A stretch of DNA of 64,000 nt from JADJNW01 sp964517145 (GTDB lineage: Bacteria; Bacteroidota; Bacteroidia; Chitinophagales; Saprospiraceae): positions 1 through 64,000 of the forward strand of contig CAZFBN010000001.1 of the NCBI GenBank assembly GCA_964517145.1, read 5' to 3'. A program made the translations under genes and the position numbers. The number at the start of each line of letters is the position of its first letter. The first letter of the stretch is position 1. The notes beneath the pieces were generated by a model. It was not told the DNA's origin. It saw only the letters and a program-made list of their open reading frames with translations, and made no database searches. Positions 25,719-34,547 of this stretch are shown here, in pieces.

Positions 25719-26243
25719 TTATCCTTTAAACAATTTTTCCAGTGATAAATTGCGCTGCCGAGCTACCTCGATCGGATTACGCAGTTTTGACAAGGCATCA
25801 ATCGTCGCCTTCACCACGTTGTGTGGGTTAGAAGAGCCCTGCGACTTAGCCAATACATTGTGAACTCCTGCAATTTCCAACACGGCACGCATAGCGCCAC
25901 CTGCAATCACCCCCGTACCATCAGCAGCCGGCTTGAGCAGCACTTTACCAGCGCCATATTTTCCTTTTTGCTCGTGCGGAATGGTTCCTTTATGCAGCGG
26001 TACTTTTACCAGATTTTTCTTTGCATCATCCACTGCTTTTGCAATAGACTCCGACACATCACGGGCTTTGCCCAAGCCATGACCGACTGTTCCATGCCCA
26101 TCGCCTACTACCACGATAGCAGCGAAACTAAAGGTTCGACCACCTTTGGTAACTTTTGCCACACGATTAAGGCTTACCAATTTTTCTTTCAGTTCCGTTT
26201 CTGCCGGTCTGACACGGTTATTGCCTTGATTATTTTTTGCCAT
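25719..26243 (-). CDS. rpsE: 30S ribosomal protein S5
   Basis: A 30S body protein near the mRNA entry and decoding region, 174 residues. The N-terminal double-stranded-RNA-binding domain (LVSLNRVAKVTKGGRTFSFA, VGDGHGTVGHGLGKARDVSE) is followed by the C-terminal domain (GVIAGGAMRAVLEIAGVHNV). The sequence matches the classical S5 signatures in full. Confidence 0.97.
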   Translation of the reverse strand: MAKNNQGNNRVRPAETELKEKLVSLNRVAKVTKGGRTFSFAAIVVVGDGHGTVGHGLGKARDVSESIAKAVDDAKKNLVKVPLHKGTIPHEQKGKYGAGKVLLKPAADGTGVIAGGAMRAVLEIAGVHNVLAKSQGSSNPHNVVKATIDALSKLRNPIEVARQRNLSLEKLFKG

Positions 26244-26266
26244 TATCGCAAACTATTAGAGTTTTC

Positions 26267-26620
26267 TTAAAATTGAAGTCCTCCTTCTCGTGCCCCTTCC
26301 GCCAGCGCTTTCACCCGACCGTGGTAAAGATAGCCGCCACGATCAAAAGTAATTGCTTGGATGCTTTTAGCTTGAGCTCGTTCTGCCAATAATTTCCCGA
26401 CAGCCTTTGCCTGCTCTACTTTTGTAATATTTTTTGGAATGCCCTCCTCCCGAGAGGATGCTGCAACCAAAGTGAAGCCAGTAGTGTCATCAATTGCTTG
26501 GCAATAGATGGACTTATTGCTTCGATAAACGGACAAACGAGGTCTGGAAGGAGTTCCAGTTATTTTTTTCCGAATTCGGTAGTGAATCTTTTTTCTTCTA
26601 CCTGCCTTATCTATTTTCAT
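26267..26620 (-). CDS. rplR: 50S ribosomal protein L18
   Basis: A 5S rRNA-binding protein of the central protuberance, 117 residues. The start MKIDKAGRRKKIHYRIRKKI, the RPRLSVYRSNKSIYCQAIDD core and the C-terminal TFDRGGYLYHGRVKALAEGA are characteristic. It lies between rplF and rpsE; the 145-bp gap towards rplF holds a long imperfect hairpin at 26699-26752. Confidence 0.97.
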   Translation of the reverse strand: MKIDKAGRRKKIHYRIRKKITGTPSRPRLSVYRSNKSIYCQAIDDTTGFTLVAASSREEGIPKNITKVEQAKAVGKLLAERAQAKSIQAITFDRGGYLYHGRVKALAEGAREGGLQF

Positions 26621-26698
26621 TTTTTTCGGTTTTAGTCTTAGTGTAAGGCTTTGACAGCCAAACCCAAAACGCTACGAAATTTAGTGCAATGATGCTTA

Positions 26699-26752
26699 GT
26701 GTTTATCGTGTTATTACATTTTAGCAAACTAAATGTGACAACACCAAAACAC
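26699..26752. repeat. Long imperfect hairpin between rplF and rplR
   Basis: GTGTTATTACATTTTAG (26708-26724) pairs with CTAAATGTGACAACAC (26729-26744) around the 4-nt loop CAAA, with an outer stem GTGTTT/AAACAC. The TGTTTGTG-like words recall other gaps in the window. It lies inside the spc operon. Confidence 0.55.
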
Positions 26753-26765
26753 GAAGAACCAAAAT

Positions 26766-27326
26766 TTATTTTTTACCGCCAGCGGTTTTACCAGCCTTCC
26801 GGCGAATGGATTCATCCGAGTAACGTACCCCTTTACCTTTGTAAGGTTCTGGTTTTCTCAGCGCGCGAATTTTGGCAGCCACCTGCCCCAGCAATTGCTT
26901 ATCATTGCTTTCGAGGCGAATCAATGGGTTTTTACCTTTTTCCTGTTTTGTTTCCACCTTTACTTCCGATGGAATGTAAAACATAATCGGGTGAGAAAAA
27001 CCAAGAGTCAATTCCAGCAATTGTCCGGTATTTTGAGCACGATAACCCACACCCACCAGTTCCAATTCTCTGACAAATCCAGCGGTGACGCCCACTACCA
27101 TATTATTGAGTAAAGCACGGTACAAGCCATGCAGTGCACGGTGGCGAATCTGATCGGTTGGTCGAGTCACCGACAACGTTCCATCCTCGATATTCAACTT
27201 TATATCAGGATCAACCTGTTGTGTCAAAGTACCTTTAGGTCCTTTCACCGTTACCAGGTTTCCTTTGCTTATGTCAATGTTTACGCCTTGCGGAAGCTTA
27301 ATGGGCGCTTTACCTACTCGTGACAT
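26766..27326 (-). CDS. rplF: 50S ribosomal protein L6
   Basis: A two-domain protein binding 23S rRNA near the sarcin-ricin loop and factor-binding site, 186 residues. MSRVGKAPIKLPQGV at the start, TVKGPKGTLTQQV at about 29-41 and the C-terminal signature EPYKGKGVRYSDESIRRKAG are diagnostic. It is 25 bp from rpsH, in the normal spc order. Confidence 0.97.
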   Translation of the reverse strand: MSRVGKAPIKLPQGVNIDISKGNLVTVKGPKGTLTQQVDPDIKLNIEDGTLSVTRPTDQIRHRALHGLYRALLNNMVVGVTAGFVRELELVGVGYRAQNTGQLLELTLGFSHPIMFYIPSEVKVETKQEKGKNPLIRLESNDKQLLGQVAAKIRALRKPEPYKGKGVRYSDESIRRKAGKTAGGKK

Positions 27327-27351
27327 GATTTACAACTTTTAATCTTAACAA

Positions 27352-27762
27352 TTAATACACATAGCAAAGCACTTCACCACCTACATGCTCTTCCCTTGCT
27401 TGCTTATCCGTGATAACACCTTTCGAAGTAGAGATGATTGCAATGCCTAAGCCATTGATAACGCGTGGCAGTTCATCGGCTTTAGCAAATTGACGTAAAC
27501 CTGGCTTGCTCACACGCAACAACTCCCGAATAATCGGCTTGCGAGTCATTGGGTCATATTTCAAGGCTATTTTGATAGTACCCTGTGTACCCTTTCCTTC
27601 GTCATCCGCAAATTTGTACTTGAGGATATATCCGTTTTCGTACAAAATTTCTGTCATACGCTTCTTCAAGTTAGAAGCCGGAATATCTACAACTCGGTGC
27701 CCGGCTAATTGCGCGTTGCGTATGCGCGTTAAATAATCTGCAATAGGATCAGTAACCGCCAT
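27352..27762 (-). CDS. rpsH: 30S ribosomal protein S8
   Basis: A primary 16S rRNA-binding protein of the 30S body and, in enteric bacteria, the translational repressor of the spc operon. The start at 27762 (MAVTDPIADYLTRIRNAQLA) was chosen over an ATG 5 codons upstream and gives 136 residues. The C-terminal GLGIAIISTSKGVITDKQAR is the family signature. Whether it autoregulates here is unknown. Confidence 0.96.
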   Translation of the reverse strand: MAVTDPIADYLTRIRNAQLAGHRVVDIPASNLKKRMTEILYENGYILKYKFADDEGKGTQGTIKIALKYDPMTRKPIIRELLRVSKPGLRQFAKADELPRVINGLGIAIISTSKGVITDKQAREEHVGGEVLCYVY

Positions 27763-27838
27763 TATATTGGATTTCATCGGCTGGTTTTCAAAAAATAGAA
27801 CCTTGCCGCTTGATTAAAAAATTATTACAACAATTGAA

Positions 27839-28108
27839 TTACCAGCTTGCCTTTGTTACACCCGGAATTTTGCCATCGAGTGCCATATCGCGGAATTTCA
27901 CACGGTTAATACCGAAATGACGCATATAGCCTTTTGGACGTCCCGTCAATTTGCAACGATTGTGCAAGCGAATCGGATTTGAGTTGCGTGGTAGCTTATC
28001 CAGTTCATCATAATTACCCTCTTCCTTCAGCTTCTTACGCAGTTCTGCGTATTTCGCTACCATGCGCTCTCTCTTTCTTTCTCTTGCAATGATTGACTTC
28101 TTTGCCAT
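27839..28108 (-). CDS. rpsN: 30S ribosomal protein S14, zinc-independent type
   Basis: A 30S head protein of 89 residues. MAKKSIIARERKRERMVAKY at the start and the C-terminal LTGRPKGYMRHFGINRVKFR fit the family. The long, roughly 90-100-residue version without CxxC pairs is the zinc-independent form; a single Cys is present (NRCKLTG). It lies between rplE and rpsH in the normal order. Confidence 0.96.
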   Translation of the reverse strand: MAKKSIIARERKRERMVAKYAELRKKLKEEGNYDELDKLPRNSNPIRLHNRCKLTGRPKGYMRHFGINRVKFRDMALDGKIPGVTKASW

Positions 28109-28162
28109 TATATTTTAAATTATAAACTGTTGATTCTTAATTAGAAACTAAAAATCAGCAAA

Positions 28163-28732
28163 TTAGGATTGACTACCTTTCTGTTGGTTTTTGAATGGCA
28201 GCCCCATCAATTTCAACAATTGAAAAGCTTCCGCATCGGTTTGAGCCGTTGTTACAAAAGTGATGTCCATCCCTGTGATTTTGCTTACCTTATCCAGGTC
28301 AATCTCTGGGAAAATGATATGTTCTGTAACGCCCATCGAGTAATTACCTCGACCGTCAAAGCTTTTATCATTGATGCCGCGAAAGTCACGTACACGAGGA
28401 AGCGCCACCGCAATCAGACGATCCATGAATTCAAACATGCGCTCATTCCGCAGCGTAACCCGAGCACCAATCGGCATTCCTTCCCGCAGTTTGAAGTTAG
28501 AAATCGAATTTCTTGCTTTGGTTGGTACTGCTTTCTGCCCTGCAATCAAGGTTAGCTCCGCTAAAGCATTGTCCACCAATTTTTTATCCTGCGTTGCAGC
28601 ACCAATCCCCTGGTTAATGCAAATTTTTTCTATTTTCGGAACCTGCATAATCGTTTGATATTGAAACTGTTCCATTAGTGCAGGCACAACTTCCTTAATG
28701 TATTTCTCCTTGAGTCTGGGTATGTATTTCAT
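28163..28732 (-). CDS. rplE: 50S ribosomal protein L5
   Basis: A 5S rRNA-binding protein of the central protuberance that contacts S13 and P-site tRNA, 189 residues. The conserved core includes ICINQGIGAATQDKKLVDNA, GQKAVPTKARNSISNFKLRE and RVTLRNERMFEFMDRLI. Its start overlaps the rplX stop as TAATG, so the pair is translationally coupled. Confidence 0.97.
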   Translation of the reverse strand: MKYIPRLKEKYIKEVVPALMEQFQYQTIMQVPKIEKICINQGIGAATQDKKLVDNALAELTLIAGQKAVPTKARNSISNFKLREGMPIGARVTLRNERMFEFMDRLIAVALPRVRDFRGINDKSFDGRGNYSMGVTEHIIFPEIDLDKVSKITGMDITFVTTAQTDAEAFQLLKLMGLPFKNQQKGSQS

Positions 28733-29094
28733 TACTGTATAATTTCACCAGATTTTTTAGAATAACGCTCCATTTTTCCATTTACCTCCTTGCGACCAAC
28801 GCGGGTAGGTTCGCCCGTTTTAGGGTCAACCAACATCAAGTTGGAAATGTGAATAGGCATTGGTTTATCATTAATACCGCCAGGGTTGTTTTGTGTAGGT
28901 TTAGAATGCTTTTTAGCAATATTTACCTGGTCCACAATAGCCCGGTTTTCGTGTGGAAGAATTTCCAACACTTCATGCACTTTTTCCAAATCTTTATAGG
29001 CACCTGCGATTACCACTACGCGGTCGCCTTTTTTAATTTTTAGCTTCGGAGCAAAACGCTTTTGATCCGATACTTTAGGTTGCTTGGTTGCCAT
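28732..29094 (-). CDS. rplX: 50S ribosomal protein L24
   Basis: An early assembly-initiating large-subunit protein with a KOW motif (KIKKGDRVVVIAGAYKDLEK, about residues 18-37), 120 residues in all. The usual length is near 105; the extra residues are an N-terminal basic stretch (MATKQPKVSDQKRFAPKLKI). It overlaps rplE by one base (TAATG). Confidence 0.96.
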   Translation of the reverse strand: MATKQPKVSDQKRFAPKLKIKKGDRVVVIAGAYKDLEKVHEVLEILPHENRAIVDQVNIAKKHSKPTQNNPGGINDKPMPIHISNLMLVDPKTGEPTRVGRKEVNGKMERYSKKSGEIIQ

Positions 29095-29135
29095 CTTTTA
29101 TAATTTTCCGAATGGTTCGGCAATCAATATTTTAA

Positions 29136-29501
29136 TTATAATACTTCAGGTGCCAGAGAAATAATCCGCATGTAGTCTTTATCGCGCAACTCACGAGCTA
29201 CGGGACCAAAAATACGCGTACCCCTGGGTTCATCCTGGTTGTTAAGTAATACGACCGCATTGTCATCAAAGCGAATATAAGAACCGTCTTTGCGGCGAAT
29301 TTCCTTTTTGGTTCTCACCACGACTGCTTTTGATACGGCACCTTTTTTGATACCACCTGGAGAAGCATCTTTTACAGATACCACAATTTTATCGCCCACT
29401 GAAGCGTATCTACGCTTAGAACCGCCGAGTACGCGAATGCAAAGCACTTCCTTGGCACCGCTATTATCTGCTACTTTGAGTCTGCTCTCTTGCTGAATCA
29501 T
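29136..29501 (-). CDS. rplN: 50S ribosomal protein L14
   Basis: A 121-residue large-subunit interface protein forming bridges to 16S rRNA and contacting L19. MIQQESRLKVADNSGAKEVL at the start and the central GDKIVVSVKDASPGGIKKGA and VVVRTKKEIRRKDGSYIRFD are family signatures. The 118-bp gap to rpsQ contains GAAATATGAAATGTG and TTTGAAATTTCAAAT words forming a weak dyad at about 29516-29581. Confidence 0.97.
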   Translation of the reverse strand: MIQQESRLKVADNSGAKEVLCIRVLGGSKRRYASVGDKIVVSVKDASPGGIKKGAVSKAVVVRTKKEIRRKDGSYIRFDDNAVVLLNNQDEPRGTRIFGPVARELRDKDYMRIISLAPEVL

Positions 29502-29515
29502 GGCTTTATACTTTT

Positions 29516-29581
29516 AAATGTGAAATTGAAATATGAAATGTGAGCCTTGTAGGTTTGAAATTTCAAATCTCGAATTTCAAC
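29516..29581. repeat. Word-iterating gap between rpsQ and rplN
   Basis: TGTGAAATTGAAATATGAAA on the left and TTTGAAATTTCAAATCTCG with AATTTCAAC on the right repeat GAAAT/ATTTC words and can pair imperfectly. A very similar vocabulary (GATATGAAATGTGAAA) is in the rplV-rpsC gap at 31752-31821. Confidence 0.45.
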
Positions 29582-29619
29582 TTTTCCCCGAAGGGACTCC
29601 TTACGGAGCACATCTCTAA

Positions 29620-29883
29620 TTATTTTGCTCTTTCAATAACTTCTACCAAACGCCAGCGCTTATTTTTGCTGAGCGGACGGGTTTCCATAATACGCACCAA
29701 ATCGCCGATATTGCAATCATTATTTTCGTCGTGCGCCATGAATTTTTTTGTCTTTTTTACAAATTTTCCATATATCGGGTGACGCAGCTTTCTTTCTACA
29801 GCCACAGAAATGGTCTTATCCATTTTGTTGCTAACTACTACTCCCGTTCTTTGTTTTCTAATTTTTCTTTCAACCACTTCCAT
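29620..29883 (-). CDS. rpsQ: 30S ribosomal protein S17
   Basis: A primary 16S rRNA-binding OB-fold protein, 87 residues. RKQRTGVVVSNKMDKTISVA at about 9-28 and the C-terminal GDLVRIMETRPLSKNKRWRL are the family signatures. Order rpmC-rpsQ-rplN is standard. Confidence 0.97.
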   Translation of the reverse strand: MEVVERKIRKQRTGVVVSNKMDKTISVAVERKLRHPIYGKFVKKTKKFMAHDENNDCNIGDLVRIMETRPLSKNKRWRLVEVIERAK

Positions 29884-29939
29884 TTTATAACTTTTTTCTT
29901 GGTTGTTTGCAAGCGCCAGCTATGCTGATGCTTACGCAC

Positions 29940-30203
29940 TTATTTTTCTAGGCGTCTTCTAGCCCGAATTTTTGAGCGGTTTCTTAATGCTTCTTTATCC
30001 ATTGTTTCCACTTCACGACGGCGCATTTCCGTTTTCAAACGTGCAATATCGCGGCGGGATTCGCGCAGCAACAAAGGATTTTCTAAACCCTTGATTGTGT
30101 GATCAAATTGAAGCTTTTGATACTCCAATTCTCTTTGTTGAAGCTCAGCTGCCAAATCTTCTTCCGAAAATTCTCGCAATTCCAAATATTTCTTCGATGC
30201 CAT
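29940..30203 (-). CDS. rpmC: 50S ribosomal protein L29
   Basis: A small helical protein at the tunnel exit, where it helps bind signal recognition particle and trigger factor. It has 87 residues against about 63-70 in many bacteria; the extra length is a basic C-terminal stretch (ETMDKEALRNRSKIRARRRL). The core ELREFSEEDLAAELQQRELE and the later RRDIARLKTEMRRRE fit L29. Confidence 0.95.
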   Translation of the reverse strand: MASKKYLELREFSEEDLAAELQQRELEYQKLQFDHTIKGLENPLLLRESRRDIARLKTEMRRREVETMDKEALRNRSKIRARRRLEK

Positions 30204-30206
30204 TTT

Positions 30207-30294
30207 TTATTACTAGATTTCAGACGTTAGACGAAAGACTTTATAATCGTTCAATTTGGAATCTAAAGTCTGGTGCCTAATATCCAAGGTCTAA
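30207..30294. repeat. Imperfect inverted repeat between rplP and rpmC
   Basis: TAGATTTCAGACGTTAGACG on the left and, on the right, AATCTAAAGTCTGG and CCTAATATCCAAGGTCTA (approximately its complement) fill the 95-bp gap. The TTAGA word is shared with the carA upstream gap at 16955-17036. Confidence 0.5.
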
Positions 30295-30298
30295 AAAT

Positions 30299-30718
30299 TT
30301 ATTCAGCGTAATCTACGCGTGTAATCGTTTTAGTTAAAACCGGCAATTTTTGAGCAGCCAAACGCAATGCTTCAAAGGCAGTTTCATACGATACTCCGTC
30401 AATCTCAAACATGATGCGCCCTGGTTGAATTTCAGCAACGTAATGATCCAACGAACCCTTACCTTTACCCATCCGCACTTCCTGTGGCTTAGCGGTGATT
30501 GGTTTATCAGGGAATATGCGAATCCATACCTTGCCTTCCCGTTTCATGTAACGAGTCATCGCAATACGCGCCGATTCAATCTGACGGTTGGTAACACGAC
30601 CAGTTGTTAGTGCCTTCAAAGCAAAAGACCCAAATGAAATGGTAGTACCTTTGTAAGCAAGCCCTTTGTTTCTACCTTTTTGCTGCTTGCGATATTTAGT
30701 CCTTTTCGGCTGTAACAT
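30299..30718 (-). CDS. rplP: 50S ribosomal protein L16
   Basis: A large-subunit protein at the A-site/peptidyl-transferase side that helps accommodate tRNA, 139 residues. MLQPKRTKYRKQQKGRNKGL at the start, RVTNRQIESARIAMTRYMKR and MGKGKGSLDHYVAEIQPGRI are diagnostic. The position between rpsC and rpmC is normal. Confidence 0.97.
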   Translation of the reverse strand: MLQPKRTKYRKQQKGRNKGLAYKGTTISFGSFALKALTTGRVTNRQIESARIAMTRYMKREGKVWIRIFPDKPITAKPQEVRMGKGKGSLDHYVAEIQPGRIMFEIDGVSYETAFEALRLAAQKLPVLTKTITRVDYAE

Positions 30719-30827
30719 TTCTTGACAATTTGACCGTTAAAAATCAATGTTCGTCGCCATAATTCAATACGTTCCAAAAAAGCCCGGCAAAGATACAGTG
30801 ATTTTTGAAAATATTCTACTTTATTTA

Positions 30828-30995
30828 TTAATTTCTTCCGCCGCCGCCACGGTTTCCACCGCCGCCGCCTCTATTTCCGCCACCGCCACCACGGTTGCCG
30901 CCGCCACCGCCTCTATTTCCACCACCGCCGCCACCGCCACGGTTGTTGCCACCTCTACGGTCGCCTCTATCGCCGCCACCGCCGCCTCTGCCATC
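30828..30995 (-). other. Continuation of the rpsC frame after an in-frame TGA (Gly/Asn/Arg tail)
   Basis: Directly after the TGA that ends rpsC, the same reading frame continues for 55 codons and then stops at TAA (complement of 30828-30830). It encodes DGRGG..., GDRGDRRGGNNR and then units of four to seven Gly separated by Asn-Arg, ending RN. The composition matches the last coding part of rpsC (GGGRGGDGG, GDRRGGGDR). The in-frame codon TGA would be CGA (Arg) after a single transition, so a 304-residue S3 is easily imagined. It may be a sequencing error, a recent nonsense mutation or true read-through. Confidence 0.7.
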
Positions 30996-31742
30996 TCAAC
31001 GATCACCGCCGCCTCTACGATCTCCTCTTTCGCCTCTGCCTTCGCCACCATCACCGCCTCTTCCACCGCCAGGTTTCGCCGATACGCCAATGTTTGGAGA
31101 AAGATCGCGCTTACCAAGCACTTCGCCTTTGCACAACCAAACTTTGATGCCGATCTTGCCGTAAACGGTTTGAGCTTCTTTCAAAGTATAGTCAATGTCT
31201 GCACGGAAAGTATGCAGCGGTGTTCTACCTTCTTTATATTCTTCAGTCCGCGCCATATCTGATCCAGCTAAGCGACCAGAGATACGCACTTTAATACCTT
31301 CCGCACCGGTGCGCATCGTGGATTGAATTGCCATTTTGATAGCACGGCGATAGTTGATACGTGCTTCAATTTGCTTGGCAATGGTCTCCCCTACAATATT
31401 TGCATCCATTTCTGGCTTTCGGATTTCAATGATGTTGATTTGAACATCTTTACCCGTCAGCTTTTTCAATTCCTCACGGATCCGATCTACTTCCTGTCCG
31501 CCTTTACCAATGATGATACCAGGGCGAGAAGTATGAATCGTCACCGTAATGCGCTTGAGCGTTCGCTCAATCACGATGCGAGCAATCCCACCTTTTTGAA
31601 TACGCGCATTCAGATAAGTGCGGATGTTTTCATCTTCCACTACTTTTTGAGCATAGTCGCGTGGTTTGCCACCAAACCAGTTGGAATCCCAGCCACGGAT
31701 GATCCCTAAACGATTGCCTATTGGATTTGTCTTTTGACCCAT
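30996..31742 (-). CDS. rpsC: 30S ribosomal protein S3, tail interrupted by TGA
   Basis: An mRNA-entry-tunnel protein with helicase function in the 30S head. As read it has 248 residues. The core is complete: MGQKTNPIGNRLGIIRGWDS, the KH-type RNA-binding segment with GIIIGKGGQEVDRIREELKK, and the C-terminal domain to about residue 225 (TPLHTFRADIDYTLKEAQTV, GVKVW-like GIKVWLCKGEV). A Gly/Arg-rich tail begins after KPGGGRGGDGG and is cut by TGA at 30996-30998 while the same frame and composition continue to 30828. Core function should not depend on the tail. Gly-rich S3 tails are known in Bacteroidota. Confidence 0.96.
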   Translation of the reverse strand: MGQKTNPIGNRLGIIRGWDSNWFGGKPRDYAQKVVEDENIRTYLNARIQKGGIARIVIERTLKRITVTIHTSRPGIIIGKGGQEVDRIREELKKLTGKDVQINIIEIRKPEMDANIVGETIAKQIEARINYRRAIKMAIQSTMRTGAEGIKVRISGRLAGSDMARTEEYKEGRTPLHTFRADIDYTLKEAQTVYGKIGIKVWLCKGEVLGKRDLSPNIGVSAKPGGGRGGDGGEGRGERGDRRGGGDR

Positions 31743-31751
31743 ATCTTTTAT

Positions 31752-31821
31752 TCAAATTTGAGATATGAAATGTGAAACGACCATTAGGAATTTTCAGATT
31801 TCACATCCCACATTTCTGATT
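31752..31821. repeat. Imperfect hairpin between rplV and rpsC
   Basis: GAGATATGAAATGTGAAA and TTTCAGATTTCACATCCCAC are roughly complementary across the 84-bp gap between rplV and rpsC. The words match the rplN-rpsQ gap. Confidence 0.45.
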
Positions 31822-31826
31822 TTAAC

Positions 31827-32240
31827 TTATTCTTCAGCAGCTGTTTCTTCTTCCACAACCTCTGCTTGGTTTTCCTGCATTTCATTTGGTAGCGGAATCC
31901 GATTGGTAACAACAATCGTTACGTGGTTGCTGCGCTTGCGAATGCGATGCGCTCTACCGTGCGGTGCAGGGCGTACACGCTTCAACATGCCAGCTTCGTT
32001 AGAAAATGCAGTTTTAATGTACAGATCATAGTCATCTGCACGCTCTGCATTGTCAATTTTATTCTCCCAGTTGGCAATTGCCGAGCGCACGAGTTTTTCA
32101 AGCCAAACGGTTGATTCCCGCTTAGAGTAGCGCAGAATATCCAATGCATCTGCAACCCGTTTCCCACGAATATTATCTACCACCAGACGCATTTTGCGCG
32201 CCGAGATCGGACAATTTTTTAATTTAGCTACTGCTTCCAT
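31827..32240 (-). CDS. rplV: 50S ribosomal protein L22
   Basis: A large-subunit protein with a loop lining the exit tunnel that macrolides and stalling peptides contact, 137 residues. It begins MEAVAKLKNCPISARKMRLV; KTAFSNEAGMLKRVRPAPHG and RAHRIRKRSNHVTIVVTNRI include the tunnel loop. A Glu-rich tail (EVVEEETAAEE) follows, as in several Bacteroidota proteins. Confidence 0.96.
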   Translation of the reverse strand: MEAVAKLKNCPISARKMRLVVDNIRGKRVADALDILRYSKRESTVWLEKLVRSAIANWENKIDNAERADDYDLYIKTAFSNEAGMLKRVRPAPHGRAHRIRKRSNHVTIVVTNRIPLPNEMQENQAEVVEEETAAEE

Positions 32241-32315
32241 TTATCATTCAATTGAAGTTGTCAGCTTTTTATTTTAAGAAACCTAAAGCTACAACCGGAA
32301 TTGATAATCAAATTA

Positions 32316-32585
32316 TTATTTCTTTCTATTACCAGCGTGCCCTTTAAAGTTGCGAGTCGGTGCGAATTCGCCGAGCTTATGCCCCACCATGTTTTCAGTA
32401 ACAAACACCGGAACAAAGGTTTTGCCATTGTGTACCGCGATGGTTTCACCTACCATGTCAGGGATAATCATCGAAGCACGCGACCAGGTTTTAATCACCT
32501 GTTTGCGATTCGACTCTTTTGATTTGAGCACTTTTTCGTATAACTTATGGAACACATAAGGTCCCTTCTTAATTGATCTTGGCAT
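32316..32585 (-). CDS. rpsS: 30S ribosomal protein S19
   Basis: A 30S head protein near the A site, 89 residues. MPRSIKKGPYVFHKLYEKVL at the start and the signature IPDMVGETIAVHNGKTFVPV followed by MVGHKLGEFAPTRNFKGHAG identify it. It lies between rplB and rplV. Confidence 0.97.
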   Translation of the reverse strand: MPRSIKKGPYVFHKLYEKVLKSKESNRKQVIKTWSRASMIIPDMVGETIAVHNGKTFVPVFVTENMVGHKLGEFAPTRNFKGHAGNRKK

Positions 32586-32610
32586 TGCTTACAATTTTTG
32601 CAATCCTTTA

Positions 32611-33447
<837 letters not shown>

Positions 33448-33527
33448 TGCGGTAATAATTTCTGTGATTAAGACTTTAGCAAGACGTTTTTAAACTATAA
33501 TCGCGTCTAAGGGCTATTGCCTGAATA

Positions 33528-33824
33528 TTAAATATCGCCGAAGAAATCAATTTCTTCACCTTCTGCCAGGGTGACAACTGCCTTCTTGTAAGCAGGCTTG
33601 AAACCGCGCAAATAACCGGTACGCGTCAAGCGGTTTTTGGCTTTTGCCGGTAAAATCAATGTATTTACAGATTCTACAGCTACATTAAAGCGCGTTTCTA
33701 CCGCTTTTTGAATTTCAATTTTATTGGCATCCCGAGCCACGATAAAAGTGTATTGCTTCAACCGATCCGTAAGACGATCCGCCTTTTCTGTAATAACCGG
33801 TTTTATCAAAATTGTCTTTACCAT
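33528..33824 (-). CDS. rplW: 50S ribosomal protein L23
   Basis: A tunnel-exit protein that docks trigger factor, SRP and SecY, 98 residues. KTILIKPVITEKADRLTDRL at the start and the middle FIVARDANKIEIQKAVETRF are typical. The C-terminal part (RTGYLRGFKPAYKKAVVTLA) includes the flexible loop. Position between rplD and rplB is normal. Confidence 0.96.
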   Translation of the reverse strand: MVKTILIKPVITEKADRLTDRLKQYTFIVARDANKIEIQKAVETRFNVAVESVNTLILPAKAKNRLTRTGYLRGFKPAYKKAVVTLAEGEEIDFFGDI

Positions 33825-33846
33825 CGTTCAACGAGTTGAAACTTGC

Positions 33847-34473
33847 TTATGCAAGTGTTTCCTTAATTTTTTCAATAGAGCTTTCCGACAAAATCAGCGT
33901 ATTGGCATGTAAAATTTGATACGTATTCAAATCAGCAGCCTGTAATAGAATCGTTCTAGGTAAATTACGAGCCGACAGCAATACTTCTTTTTCGTAATCA
34001 GCCGTTACAAACAAGGTCTTCTTTTCGTGCAATTGCAACGCTTTCAAAATGTCGTAAAAAGCTTTGGTCTTAGGCGCTTCAAAAGAAAAATCTTCCAACA
34101 CAACAATGGCACCGCCGTTTGCTTTGCTGGAGAGTGCAGATTTTCTAGCCAATGTTTTTACTTTCTTATTTAATTTCTGGCTGTAATCGCGTGGCTTTGG
34201 ACCAAACACTCGACCACCGCCTGGGTACAAGGGGTTGTTGATATCGCCCTTACGCGAGCCACCTGTGCCTTTCTGCCGGTGCAGTTTGCGCGTAGAACCA
34301 GAAATCTCGCTGCGTTCCTTTGACTTGTGCGTACCTTGGCGCTGATTCGCAAGGTATTGTTTTACAGACAGATATACGGCGTGGTCATTCGGTTCAATAC
34401 CGAAAATGTGATCCGGTAATTCAACAGTTCTACCGGTTTTTTCGCCCTGGATATTTAAAACGTCCACTGTCAT
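33847..34473 (-). CDS. rplD: 50S ribosomal protein L4
   Basis: A large-subunit protein with a loop in the exit tunnel; in enteric bacteria it also represses its own operon. It has 208 residues. VKQYLANQRQGTHKSKERSE and the loop region GSTRKLHRQKGTGGSRKGDI are diagnostic. A structured RNA candidate precedes the upstream gene rplC, so an L4-type control system is possible. Confidence 0.97.
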   Translation of the reverse strand: MTVDVLNIQGEKTGRTVELPDHIFGIEPNDHAVYLSVKQYLANQRQGTHKSKERSEISGSTRKLHRQKGTGGSRKGDINNPLYPGGGRVFGPKPRDYSQKLNKKVKTLARKSALSSKANGGAIVVLEDFSFEAPKTKAFYDILKALQLHEKKTLFVTADYEKEVLLSARNLPRTILLQAADLNTYQILHANTLILSESSIEKIKETLA

Positions 34474-34547
34474 GGTCTATGAATTTGAAATGTAATTCCG
34501 TACTTTGCAAATATTGAATTTTACAAGGTCGGTTCTACATTTTACAT

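Noticed and set aside
30996..30998. Recoded TGA (alternative genetic code)
   Set aside because: TGA ends several nearby normal genes (7838, 9201, 12494), so a general recoding is unlikely; error, mutation or local read-through remain.
30747..31262. Open frames rich in Ala/Thr/Ile or Pro opposite and alongside the rpsC tail
   Set aside because: They arise from reading the Gly-codon repeats in other frames and have no start or family support.
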